Assembly: GCA_029561355.1 (NCBI GenBank)
Contig: JAKQJD010000077.1
Coordinates: 1-47,028, forward strand
Length of the DNA stretch: 47,028 nucleotides
Origin: Bacteroidota bacterium
GTDB taxonomy: Bacteria; Bacteroidota; Bacteroidia; Chitinophagales; Saprospiraceae
Direction of reading: 5' to 3'
Shown: piece by piece, positions 22,001-26,718 of the stretch
How positions within the stretch are numbered: position 1 is the first letter of the stretch
Layout: each line of letters starts with the position of its first letter
The notes under the pieces: generated by a model
The model's database searches: none
What the model saw: the letters and a program-made list of their open reading frames with translations, nothing else
What the model was told of the DNA's origin: nothing
Translations under genes and position numbers: made by a program

Positions 22001-23390
22001 TGATGGTAAGATTGGTGGCGTTGATCCAGGTATAAATCCCGTCGCCGTCCGATTCATTCACCGATACGTTGGTGAGGGTGGTATTGGAAACCGCGCCCGC
22101 AAATCCTACCCCGCTGTCCTTGTCGTCAGTAGTGCCGGCCACATCGCAGTTGACCATCACGTTCGTCATCGTCAGGCCGGTTACAGTACTGTTGAATCGT
22201 ATCATTTCATGGGTGGTGTGCCCATAAAAATTGTCGAGGGTACAATTGGTAATACTTGCCGTAGTCAAGGTACCGCCAATATAAAAAGGGTATATATCGG
22301 CATCGTGTATGGTCATATTATTGATATCCAGATTACTGACATTGGAAGCGAGATAAAAACCGTAGTTACCGTCATCCCCGAGGGGAGTAGGAGAAACTTC
22401 GGAATCCATATCGATCACTACATTATCCATGGTCAGCCCGTTCACCACGCCGTGCACGAAGAAGCCCCTGCCGTCGCCATACTGGCTTTGTTTGATGCTG
22501 AGGTTGTTGACCGTGCAATTGGTCAGCGTACCGATCACTTCCACGCCGTATACGTCCGATTCATAAATCGTATCATTGGTCATAGTCAGCCCCGATACAT
22601 TTGTTTCGAAACGAATGCCCCGGTCGCCACCATCAGTGGATTCCTGGGCATCGAGGCCGATGTAGCAATTTGTAATCGCGACATTCGTAGCCACACCTAT
22701 AAAACGCATACCCATGCCACTGGTACCAGGTCCCTGAATGATCCGTACCTTATCTATCGTCACATTGTTAGAGGTGCCGGCTATCTGAATTGCATCATAT
22801 GGATTTTCAATATTCTCCATGATATAATCCTCGATCAGATAATTCGTTGCATTTCCGGTGATGTAAATCCCGTAATTCCACCAGTCACCGTTCGAGTTAC
22901 TGCATTTCAAGTGTTGAATGGTAATGTTGGTAGGTGACCCGTCGATTCGAATCGGTTCGTAGCCTCCGCCCCTGATATCGAGATTTTTCAACGTTGACCC
23001 GCTTGCACCGCCGATCAGAAAAAACGGACGCACGGTCGCATTACCTGCCGTACAGGAAATAACCACTTTGGAAGGCCCCCCGTCGATGGTCATTTGCCGG
23101 TTGATCTGCGGATAATCGGTGCCGGCAAACGTCACGTTTGAGACGGTAAATGTGATGTTGTGCGGTCCGGCGCTCATGTTGGCCTGTGTAATGCAATACC
23201 GCAGTGTACCCGTCGTGCCGCTGCCGGAGTTGGCATCGCTCGAGCTGTTTACCACGAAATTGGTAGCCGACAACTCGGTGAGACTGAAGGGAATGAAGAA
23301 TGCCAGGAGGGCAAGTGTTTGAGCCCATCGGGCAAGCCCGGGCCGGGTTTGAATGTGGGCATTGAGCGACTGAAGTAAAGGACTTTTCAT
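10089..23390 (-). CDS. Giant multidomain surface protein: beta-helix, lectin-like modules, BIG2 array
   Basis: This is a 4433-residue protein. A signal peptide with a long n-region ends near residue 42. Residues ~45-640 form a right-handed parallel beta-helix (recurring TNVTI / NNLSI / VSGLTMTN rungs), as in pectate-lyase-like folds. Four concanavalin-lectin-like modules start near residues 703, 1133, 1567 and 1996 (cores LKLWMKAEDG, NFNPSVRFDG, VNSYLSVKWG). Two PKD-like Ig domains follow (~2427-2583), then 21 BIG2-like repeats (~2587-4157). The C-terminal ~275 residues include two acidic loops (NSDSDEPYF, GDSDADLPFF) that may bind calcium, and the chain ends in EQIP. No type A T9SS sorting domain is visible, so the export and anchoring route is unclear. 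From memory, large Saprospiraceae surface proteins end in a similar way. A role in adhesion or carbohydrate binding is inferred from the domains. The gene is first in a probable operon with the two genes to its left. Confidence 0.94.
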   Translation of the reverse strand: MKSPLLQSLNAHIQTRPGLARWAQTLALLAFFIPFSLTELSATNFVVNSSSDANSGSGTTGTLRYCITQANMSAGPHNITFTVSNVTFAGTDYPQINRQMTIDGGPSKVVISCTAGNATVRPFFLIGGASGSTLKNLDIRGGGYEPIRIDGSPTNITIQHLKCSNSNGDWWNYGIYITGNATNYLIEDYIMENIENPYDAIQIAGTSNNVTIDKVRIIQGPGTSGMGMRFIGVATNVAITNCYIGLDAQESTDGGDRGIRFETNVSGLTMTNDTIYESDVYGVEVIGTLTNCTVNNLSIKQSQYGDGRGFFVHGVVNGLTMDNVVIDMDSEVSPTPLGDDGNYGFYLASNVSNLDINNMTIHDADIYPFYIGGTLTTASITNCTLDNFYGHTTHEMIRFNSTVTGLTMTNVMVNCDVAGTTDDKDSGVGFAGAVSNTTLTNVSVNESDGDGIYTWINATNLTITGGKLTNCYDGIEFYNCNYARTNVDLVNIKIDNSTRYGILYPSCFGGTNDDVDMTGDTITNSGTAGIWVFNANVPTDITITGCVISGNGRTVTNGAGIEVQHQDNVTITQNSIYNNAGLGIDHTGNGNCNMEGALAPSITAVTPLGGGQYQVNFTIPAGAGPGTFKAEFFTNSPIAGVEGEYYVHTVSGLAVGNHTTTFTSNTGPAANPKSASLTMTYTRSGASCNGTSEFSNSLALDPQGPGCVNSGIAMWIRADKLTGYADGAAVNQWTDYSGNSKKAKKFTATQQPIYRNTTQLMNFNPVVQFDGSDDHLDFPDRLGLTDTKLFTVASMIRPTTFATNPAILGGAAYGFMYFLRTDGRQVVHYHNVADLGAGTTVNTVNVPNMLMVERTTAGGIYNFYNNAKTDGTFTNATSYSTDGIARVGGSYTGTYDPLNGVVGDLIVYNRVLTATERQKVNTYLSIKYGTTFDTTITKVAGAGNNYILGDGTVIWTANSTYYFRITGIGRDDCDSLQQRQSRNVDLLHPGYATMGLGTVAASNPANPNNFTADKSFLVWGDDGKSGTSSTVITGDGTITLVGGTCAQYARLSKTFKVQETGTVGNVQVQFNMIGVKLGKTAADYYLAINSTSTFTGTITKLVAATSYDNVTGVLIFDNVDFTDGQFFTVIGKRVYGPANITNNLKLWMKAEDGIAAANGGSVDIWADQGPGGNDLIQATAANQPTYYSTANLVNFNPSVRFDGVNDILVKATGALTNATVYTGATLFSVNNSENAAAGQRLFRQIGGPGSNDINIYAPFANRTIWDGPYTDRLDIANSFFTNKAFNITTGVKDNSGTNTPGFKQIVYNNGKSFGTGLGTLTYTGNNGSLSLGSNSLNSEFHNGYVGEIIFYSAALTPTERQKVNSYLSVKWGVSIDQTAPIDYLGADGTVIWDATANATYKNRITGIGRDDCSDLLQRQSRNQDTTSAYATIGLGTIAATNTTNAGTFGADKSFLLWGDDNVAGTATTTVTGDGTISLNPSACGIFRRLGKTFKTVETGTVGATQVKINLRGITLAKTAGELYLAIHSSATFTGVITKLVPATSLSGGVVTFDNVDFSGTQYFTVIGQKSQGPANLTTNLKLWVRADDGITLNGSTVSEWSDQGPGGNDAKQATVASQPTYNGTTNLINFNPSLSFNGTSNQLKTTNSIFGTGSIHYTTFGVVNSNMNGAPHRYILSDGNAACNSTVGFANSPAGYMANINWCNDLTLAPALSVGTTYLETFTRNGTTFERNNILNGLTVATSTVGGLNKVNGTGSTIGNAPSTAEYWSGRIGEIIAFETELNAADRQKVHSYLAVKWGLSLDQTTPTNYVSANGTVIFNATTYATYKNRVTGIGRDDCSDLIQKQSKNQDAGSLVTVSNGSVIAATNDANVSTFTADNSWLLFGDNNKGLTWTGSGVPINGGNVRLNRVWRVKETGTVGTVYLEVPDNTSAQATKLPATTNSIYLLVANNSTAGKFSALSGVTVQQMTFDPTNKIWYTTYNFADGDYFTFGSEKVCIAPVGISEGLTSWHHATDMTVGAIPANTANAFSDLAFGVYPLNRNASGTATVVAGSATSFNYNRSVTLSGNASFFKSGLTNTDVIEPNAGSMFAVGTGNANLFAISSAVGNSSGLGASAMFNGTTSTYGTGVANTPNVFSMIGSTTNVTGYSNGTAGIASGSIAARAAGSYTLGFGQNGSNAVFNNGSIAESFTFNRVLDPEERLILESYLAIKYGQTLTHNYFNADYDGTNAATTTLYDVSTYSNRVFGVGTDTTGCFYQKQSTSALTGSMLKMSINTAFAAENSGNTASFIQDRSYVLAGDDNSDAGTWVTGGGANPNTPILYETTCEQPKRIARQWKVKGTYTTPTLLFAIPDATSSEMTKLPAVTTGYSVWMVINENPDFGVSAQQQEIAMTLNPLTLNWEASYQVGAGKTKYITFVMKNDAVATGSAAPTISIAVTESSCTMDDGKVLSGATVLLTPTSGASYLWNNAATTPTRTVVPTITSTYSVTVTASNGCTGTATTTLTVVTAPTASITETDNSCTVDDNKVLSNDQAVLTAGGGGTYAWDNLSTAAVRNVNPLLTSTYTVTVTDANGCTNSAASTITVVSPPTVNLTGAGVICVGEVSGVTPNSGGTWVSSDPLVATVTNAGIVTGVAGGAVVFNFTSSSTGCVSAATSPVTVNPLPVVNITGSNNICIGSTTTLSPTSGGTWASSDPAIATVANDGVVTGVAVGTATFTFTNSTTGCVSLATSIVTINALPVVNVTGATTICVGATTNLTPTSGGTWASSNNTIATVTNSGVVTALSGGTVYFTFTKNALPNCSASTVSVTVDPLPVVGITGDNVICVGETTNLSPTSGGTWVSNNPARATVDNAGLVTAVSAGSVTFTFTSTATGCASLPTPPVSIDPLPVVSITGANSICAGFTTALSPTSGGTWASSNPSVASVTNAGIVTGLTTGTTVLTFTDGTTGCVSPGLTVSVTALPVVSITGSNTICVGTTTNLSPTSGGTWTSSDPAVATVTNSGLVTGVSAGSVTFTFTSAVAPNCASTTAGVTILALPVVNITGTSTICAGSTTTLSPTTGGSWSSSNPAIATVTNGGIVTGVSAGSVTFTFTLTSTGCVSLPTSAVTVNPLPVVSITGLSSICVGFTTTLSPTTGGTWVSSDPAIATVTNAGLVTGISAGTVSFTFTNSVTGCVSAPTATVTVNAIPSVNITGLTSICIGTMSGVSPTTGGTWTSSNPAVASIDNAGVITGVSAGSATFTFTSTATGCSSAPTPAIIVNGPTPVSITGPTSVCIGFTTTLSPTNGIWMSTNPAVATVTNAGLVTGVSAGTATFIFTNTTTGCQSAPTAAITVNAPVAVSITGSSSICVSGTSALSPTSGGTWVSSDPSVATVTNAGVVTGVSAGTASFTFTNTSTGCVSAPTAAITVNALPTVSISGPNNICVGATTGLSPSSGGTWLSSNPAVATVTDAGVVTGVSAGMATFTFTNTTTGCVSAPTAAVTVNPTPTVSITGVSNICIGFTTTLSPVAGGTWVSTNPAVATVSNVGVVTGISAGTATFIFTNSATGCVSAATAPVTVEATPIVSIIGATNLCIGGMTGLSPSSGGTWVSSNPAVATVTNAGVVTAVTAGTATFTFTNTSTGCASAPTPAITVNTTPAGSITGTSTICVGATTTLSPTMGGTWTSSNPAVATVTSGGVVTGVSAGSATFTFTNTLSGCISAPTPPVTVNALPVVSITGGSNICVGGTSSVSPVTGGMWSSSNPAIATITNAGVVTGISAGTVTFTFVHGVSGCSAVTLPVTINALPVVSITGVSNICVGATTTLSPTSGGTWVSSNPGVASVTSGGVVTGVSAGTATFTFTSSTTGCVSAATSAVTVNAIPVVSITGSASVCVGSTTALTPTTGGTWTSSNPAVATVTNGGLVTAVSPGTATFTFTNTTTGCVSVATSPVTVNALPVASVTGASNICVGSTSTLTPTSGGTWSSSNPAVATVTNAGVVTGVSAGSVTFIFTNSLTGCPSVPTSAITVNASPIVSITGVNNICIGSTTTLSPTTGGTWASSNPAVASVTNGGVVLGIAAGTVTFSFTSTATGCTSAPTASVAVNGLPAVAITGSNNICIGGSTTLSPTTGGTWASSNPAVATVTNGGVVTAVGAGTVTFTFTSSSTGCASAPTAVVAVTACNSLAAVKVLLGGPYDESLDLMADNLRVGGLIPNAQPYGGSQYADFNYTGTETIGGGVLGTTGANAIVDWVMLELRSPVSPGAVLARKAALVQRDGDVVESSDGVSPVVFVGATAGSYYVAVKHRNHLGVMTAAPITLSGSVAISVNFTSASTNNYQLPGSTGSAYAQKTLSNGKRALWEGNMSNAGATGNQLRYQGSNSDSDEPYFKVLLDPGNVMVIPNYVVNAYDRSDGNMDGLIIYQGGDSDADLPFFNIGDFPDNSLFLPNFVIFEQIP
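10917..15630 (-). repeat. 21 tandem BIG2-like repeats with paired cysteines
   Basis: I counted 21 consecutive units of 73-76 residues (about 224 bp). The consensus runs PVVSITG, NICVG, TTLSPTSGGTW, SSNPAVATVTNAGVVTGVSA, GTATFTFTN, then TGC before the closing TVN. This matches bacterial Ig-like group 2 domains. Every unit has one Cys in the ICVG/ICIG motif and one near the end (GC or NC), which suggests one disulfide per domain. Copies differ at many positions, so this array is older or less homogenised than the SprB array. Two very long plus-strand frames over this stretch are by-products of the repeat. Confidence 0.92.
16130..21282 (-). repeat. Four ~1.3-kb lectin-like modules
   Basis: Units begin near 21282, 19990, 18690 and 17402, spaced 1292, 1300 and 1288 bp. 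Each codes for a LamG-like lectin domain (LxLWxxADDG, FNPSVxFDG, then GxVGEIIxY), a YLSxKWG segment and a second beta-rich part (TGIGRDDCSDLLQRQS, KTFKTVETGTVG, NVDFxDGQFFTVIG). The first three units are close to each other. The fourth (TSWHHATDM opening, FGVGTDTTGC) is clearly diverged. Confidence 0.85.
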
Positions 23391-23651
23391 GCGTGTGGCT
23401 TTTTCTAATACGGACAGAAAATGTGCTGAATTACAATGGATTATATCATCCGGAATGTGCCGCTGCCGCGCCTGATGAAGTTGCGGGCAGGCAACAAGCG
23501 TTCACCCGGGTCAGTGGTTGAATACTGGCCGGAAGGGATGAAAAACGGAAATCAGGAAATATGGAATAAACCCGTCCTCTCCACCCGGAAGCGGGCAGAC
23601 GGATATGAAATTACCAGACTTAGTGTTTGTGTTTTTAGCCTGTTCGCCCGA

Positions 23652-23716
23652 TTTTGAAGTATCTGAATATCCGGGCATCAAGTATTTCCAATACTCGTAT
23701 ACTCAGATACTCAAAA
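23652..23716. repeat. Imperfect palindrome with nested hairpin
   Basis: The outer arms 23652-23669 and 23700-23716 match apart from one extra base and one G/A difference. Inside, agtatt (23681-23686) and aatact (23690-23695) form a second perfect 6-bp stem with a three-base loop. It lies 54 bp from the next palindrome. It resembles dispersed intergenic palindromes, but only one copy is in the window. Confidence 0.6.
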
Positions 23717-23770
23717 CCAGGCCGGCTTTGCCATAGTGTTTGCGCTAAGAAGCCGTTTATTTGGGTGTTG

Positions 23771-23829
23771 GGTTTTTGGTATTTCGTGTTTGGAAAGATG
23801 AGCCTTCTAAATACGAAATACCAAAAACC
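23771..23829. repeat. Near-perfect 59-bp palindrome after a stop codon
   Basis: The 27-base arms 23771-23797 and 23803-23829 give 24 Watson-Crick pairs, two G-T pairs and one mismatch around a five-base loop. The palindrome begins 8 bp beyond the stop codon of the gene at 23838-24302. A termination or mRNA 3'-end role is possible, but no T-run follows on the minus strand. A REP- or MITE-like dispersed element is the alternative. Confidence 0.7.
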
Positions 23830-23837
23830 AAAAACCT

Positions 23838-24302
23838 TTATGTGTGCCCGTTATCAAACACCACGATCCAGTCGGCGGGTGTTTCTTTCACCACATAGCC
23901 GCCTTCACGGATCGTCAGTATTTGTTGCAATCCCAGGGCACGTGAAATATGTGCCGGCACTCTATAAGGTTCCGTTACTTTAAACAGCCCCTTATAAAAG
24001 TGCCGGGCGACCATCTGACGTGAGAGGAAGGATTTTGGAAAACGGAGGCTATAAATACCCCGTACCATATCCATAGCGAAATAAGCGGTTGCATGCGGGC
24101 AATAAATCTGCTTACTTTTCAGAAAAACAGGGCTCAGCATTCTGCACAGTCCGACGCCTTCACAGTTTTTACTGGGCGTACCGAACACAATCTCCGTGAT
24201 TACTTCCTGCATCGGGGCAGCGTAATATGTGATTTCACGCTGCCGGCCTGCTATGGTATCCTTCTTACAATACATATTGAATTTGAAATTAAGATAGTGC
24301 AA
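23838..24302 (-). CDS. Small protein of unknown function
   Basis: The protein has 154 residues if started at the TTG at 24300-24302, or 145 from the ATG at 24273-24275. The TTG is preceded at seven bases by GGGAGG (minus strand, plus coordinates 24310-24315), an unusually good Shine-Dalgarno sequence for this window. The ATG has only an A/T-rich leader, which is more usual in Bacteroidota, so the start is undecided. I do not recognise the family. There is no signal peptide or membrane segment. A GTPSKNCEGVGLCRM segment (residues 41-55) holds two cysteines six residues apart (C47, C53), and a third lies at C68; metal binding is conceivable but unsupported. The C-terminal half is basic and aromatic (RHFYKGLFKV), ending in DWIVVFDNGHT. 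A large palindrome follows the stop. Confidence 0.65.
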   Translation of the reverse strand: MHYLNFKFNMYCKKDTIAGRQREITYYAAPMQEVITEIVFGTPSKNCEGVGLCRMLSPVFLKSKQIYCPHATAYFAMDMVRGIYSLRFPKSFLSRQMVARHFYKGLFKVTEPYRVPAHISRALGLQQILTIREGGYVVKETPADWIVVFDNGHT

Positions 24303-24850
24303 AAGTGCGCCTCCCTTGCCGGGCGCGTTGTAACAGCATGTCTGATTTTGTTAGGTCAGGCGAGGGTGTTTACAGAAAAAAAATACTCACAAATCGTTGA
24401 TTGTCAAATACTAACGACTTATTATTGTTATTTGTGAATCTTCTGTTTCCCTGCATTTCCATTCGTACAATGAAAAAGCCACCCCGTAAAACGGAGTGGC
24501 CTGATTCAGACGCCCTTTTTCTTTTTCAGGAAACAGCGCGCCGGCGGGAGGTACGTGGAAGTAGAAGATTACATCATTTAGCTTGTTCGTTTTTTCATTA
24601 GGCCTGTGTAGTGTCGATAAACACTATTGGATCGTCGGAACAGCTTTCCATGAACCTGGTGGAGGATAATACGGTAGGTAACACTTTCATAGAGCGAGAA
24701 TTTGATTAGAAAAAAAGTGATGTGATTATGATGACAAAATTGCCGTTCCATACGCCATAAAACAACAACAGGAAACAGGGTTTTGTTAGGTACGAAGCAG
24801 TGTTTTTACAATTAAAACTATTTTTAAACAATTCATTATCAATGTTTTAA
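24303..24850. other. Intergenic region: one terminator, otherwise A/T-rich, no gene
   Basis: These 548 bp lie between the TPR-like gene and the small unknown gene. They contain the terminator at 24472-24501. The 11-base word ttttgttaggt occurs at 24346-24356 and 24781-24791 with loosely similar flanks (gtgttt and taca follow both). The promoter of the small gene should lie between the terminator and 24303, but I cannot point to a convincing -7/-33 pair. Confidence 0.6.
24472..24501 (-). terminator. Intrinsic terminator
   Basis: On the minus strand a 10-bp stem (arms 24491-24500 and 24478-24487, one mismatch) with a three-base loop is followed directly by five T. It lies about 350 bp beyond the stop of the TPR-like gene and separates it from the small gene downstream. 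Confidence 0.8.
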
Positions 24851-26410
24851 CTAGGACCCACTGTTATTTTGCCGCGCCGGAACCATGATTTGCCGGCTCA
24901 ACTCCTTTTTGCGTTCCAGCGATTCCAGAATCATTTCCCAGAGTTTTTCAAAAGGTATGATCTCTATCTCATACGTCTGCGTGGAGATGTCGTGCGGGGT
25001 GGTATGGAGGTCCATGAGGGTTCTGGCATTGTGCATTTTCACTTCATCCGTATTGAAATTCCGCAAAGGGATCTGGAGCAGCAACTTGATGAACTTGAAA
25101 CTCCTGCGTGTTTCGGGTTCATTCAAATGCCGGTAACAATATTGTTCTATCGCCTCCATTTGATCCAGAAACATGCTATCGCGTCGCTCCTGTATCATAA
25201 ATATGATTTTGAGGATAATAATGGCGATGTTCATACCCGCTTTGTCTTTCGTGAACTTGGGCAGATCGTTGGAAAACTTGGTGGGCTTGAATTTATAATG
25301 AACATGTACCTGAATTTTACCCAGCGCGCCCAGGTAGTGGCCGTAGTGCTCGAATATGGACCAGGTTTCCTTGACGATTTCGGGTAAAAACTGAAACCGG
25401 GGGTGGTGAATGACGAGGTTGATGATCTCGAATGCTTTCTCATACTGCTCCGTGTGCATGGACAGGTAGAAATACAATTCATGGCTTTTGAACCAGTTGA
25501 AGGTGCCTTCGCGGGTGATTTCAAAACAGATTTTGGCCGTTTCGCTTCCTTGCTCAAACTGTTTCAACTGTATATGACACACTAATTTTTGATAGTAATA
25601 CACCTGAAGCGGCGTGGTGCAGTTGTAAGGTTTGGATCTGAATACCCGGATCGCGCGATCGCAGCATTCCAGGGCGCTTTCGTAATCGTAATCGACCGTG
25701 TATGTCATCAGTTCGATCATATTACCATGCATCTGGATAGAATAACTATCGTATTTCTGGAGCGCTTCGCGCACCTGGTTGAAATATATCTTCACGAGCT
25801 GCGTCAGTTTCGACTTCGAGGAACGCGATGTCGTATACTGGCTCATCAGCATGGTATAGAGCTTGGAAACGGTAATTTCCGCCTGGTAGAGTTCCTGAAA
25901 ATGCACGAATTGCGCCAGGGTTTCCTCGTATTTCTTGTCGTAGCCTTCCCGTAGTCCGTATTGTATCAGGAGGTAGGAAGTTATATCCACGCATAACAGG
26001 GTAAATTCATATTTAATAGCCTGCCGAAGCAGTTTTACAGCCATCGACATGGCGGCCGTATTGGCATTGTGGCCGATCAGGATCTTGATCGTAAACCATT
26101 GCCGGTGGCAGTCGTAGTAAGCAAACTGGTAGTCGGTAAATTTACCTTTGTAGTTATTGACGTTGAATCTGCCGACAGCGTCCATCAGCCGGTCGCGCAG
26201 GAAAAATTTGATTTGCCGGTACTTGTTGTTGCTGTCCGGTCCGGGATAAATGGCTTTTTCAGCCTCTTCGTCCGTTTTGAATTTTTGCGTCAGTATACCT
26301 TTATACAGGATGGAGGCTTTGGACCCTTCTTCAAAAGGCTGCCCCTGCTGATTAAGCGGCTGTATATCATACTGCGACAAGAAATAAATGAGCTCGCGTA
26401 TGGATTGCAT
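24851..26410 (-). CDS. TPR-like helical protein of unknown function
   Basis: This is a 519-residue protein without signal peptide or membrane segments, so probably cytoplasmic. It starts MQSIRELIYFLSQYDIQPL and appears all-helical, with TPR-like pairs of helices, for example around DYESALECCDRAIRVF, LKQFEQGSETAKICF and TEQYEKAFEIINLVI. No catalytic motif is visible. From memory it resembles a group of hypothetical proteins in Saprospiraceae; I cannot check that here. It starts 308 bp downstream of the hybrid regulator and ends in its own terminator, so it may be transcribed separately from a candidate promoter at 26666-26693. A scaffold or regulatory role is the most that can be inferred from the fold. 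The ATG at 26408-26410 has no Shine-Dalgarno sequence, as is usual in this phylum. Confidence 0.85.
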   Translation of the reverse strand: MQSIRELIYFLSQYDIQPLNQQGQPFEEGSKASILYKGILTQKFKTDEEAEKAIYPGPDSNNKYRQIKFFLRDRLMDAVGRFNVNNYKGKFTDYQFAYYDCHRQWFTIKILIGHNANTAAMSMAVKLLRQAIKYEFTLLCVDITSYLLIQYGLREGYDKKYEETLAQFVHFQELYQAEITVSKLYTMLMSQYTTSRSSKSKLTQLVKIYFNQVREALQKYDSYSIQMHGNMIELMTYTVDYDYESALECCDRAIRVFRSKPYNCTTPLQVYYYQKLVCHIQLKQFEQGSETAKICFEITREGTFNWFKSHELYFYLSMHTEQYEKAFEIINLVIHHPRFQFLPEIVKETWSIFEHYGHYLGALGKIQVHVHYKFKPTKFSNDLPKFTKDKAGMNIAIIILKIIFMIQERRDSMFLDQMEAIEQYCYRHLNEPETRRSFKFIKLLLQIPLRNFNTDEVKMHNARTLMDLHTTPHDISTQTYEIEIIPFEKLWEMILESLERKKELSRQIMVPARQNNSGS

Positions 26411-26454
26411 AAGAAAGAAAGCAAGAAGAGATTAAACAATGGTATGTAGAGCCT

Positions 26455-26516
26455 TTCCGCAACGGGTGCGGAAGTGCATGAAGATTTGCCTTCATGAAAG
26501 ATGAAGTGTTCACTTC
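26455..26516 (-). promoter_or_regulatory. Three successive hairpins in the 5' leader
   Basis: Three perfect small stems follow each other: 26455-26461 with 26467-26473 (7 bp, five-base loop), 26477-26483 with 26490-26496 (7 bp, six-base loop), and 26503-26508 with 26511-26516 (6 bp, two-base loop). They lie 45-106 bp upstream of the ATG at 26410. No T-run follows. Protein binding or leader control is possible; no known riboswitch was recognised. Confidence 0.4.
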
Positions 26517-26665
26517 GCCAGACTTGTTATGTTTGTTTTTTTACCCCGAATCAGAGGAAGGAAGATCGGCCGATAAGCATAAAAGCGGCCGTATGCGGAT
26601 TAAATGAAAGCCTTCCGGGGGCAACGAATGCTTGTTTAAAGCATGTCGAAGGTACATACATCCGC

Positions 26666-26693
26666 CAAAGATGCACCTCGAATTTTCTGTCAA
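26666..26693 (-). promoter_or_regulatory. Candidate Bacteroidota-type promoter
   Basis: On the minus strand TTG (26691-26693) is followed after 17 bases by CATCTTTG (26666-26673). This fits the phylum consensus TTG / TAnnTTTG except for the first base of the -7 box. It would give the TPR-like gene a leader of about 250 bases. Confidence 0.35.
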
Positions 26694-26718
26694 TTATCTT
26701 TAATTTTCTCCCAACCAC

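Larger units (their letters stand above)
23391..23837. other. Intergenic region with two large palindromes, no gene
   Basis: These 447 bp separate the small unknown gene from the start of the 4433-residue gene. Two strong inverted repeats (23652-23716 and 23771-23829) fill the upstream half. The part next to the start codon at 23390 is without recognisable structure. I see no clear Bacteroidota -7 box (TAnnTTTG). Short plus-strand frames that read through the palindromes do not look like genes. Confidence 0.7.
26411..26718. other. Leader region of the TPR-like gene, no gene
   Basis: These 308 bp hold a candidate promoter (26666-26693) and three small hairpins (26455-26516) upstream of the ATG at 26410. 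There is no convincing terminator for the hybrid regulator that ends at 26719, so readthrough is possible. I see no small reading frame that looks like a gene. Confidence 0.6.

Noticed and set aside
23436..23983. Plus-strand frames of 73 and 109 residues between the small gene and the 4433-residue gene
   Set aside because: The second reads through both palindromes into the opposite strand of the small gene. Neither has a domain or start signal.
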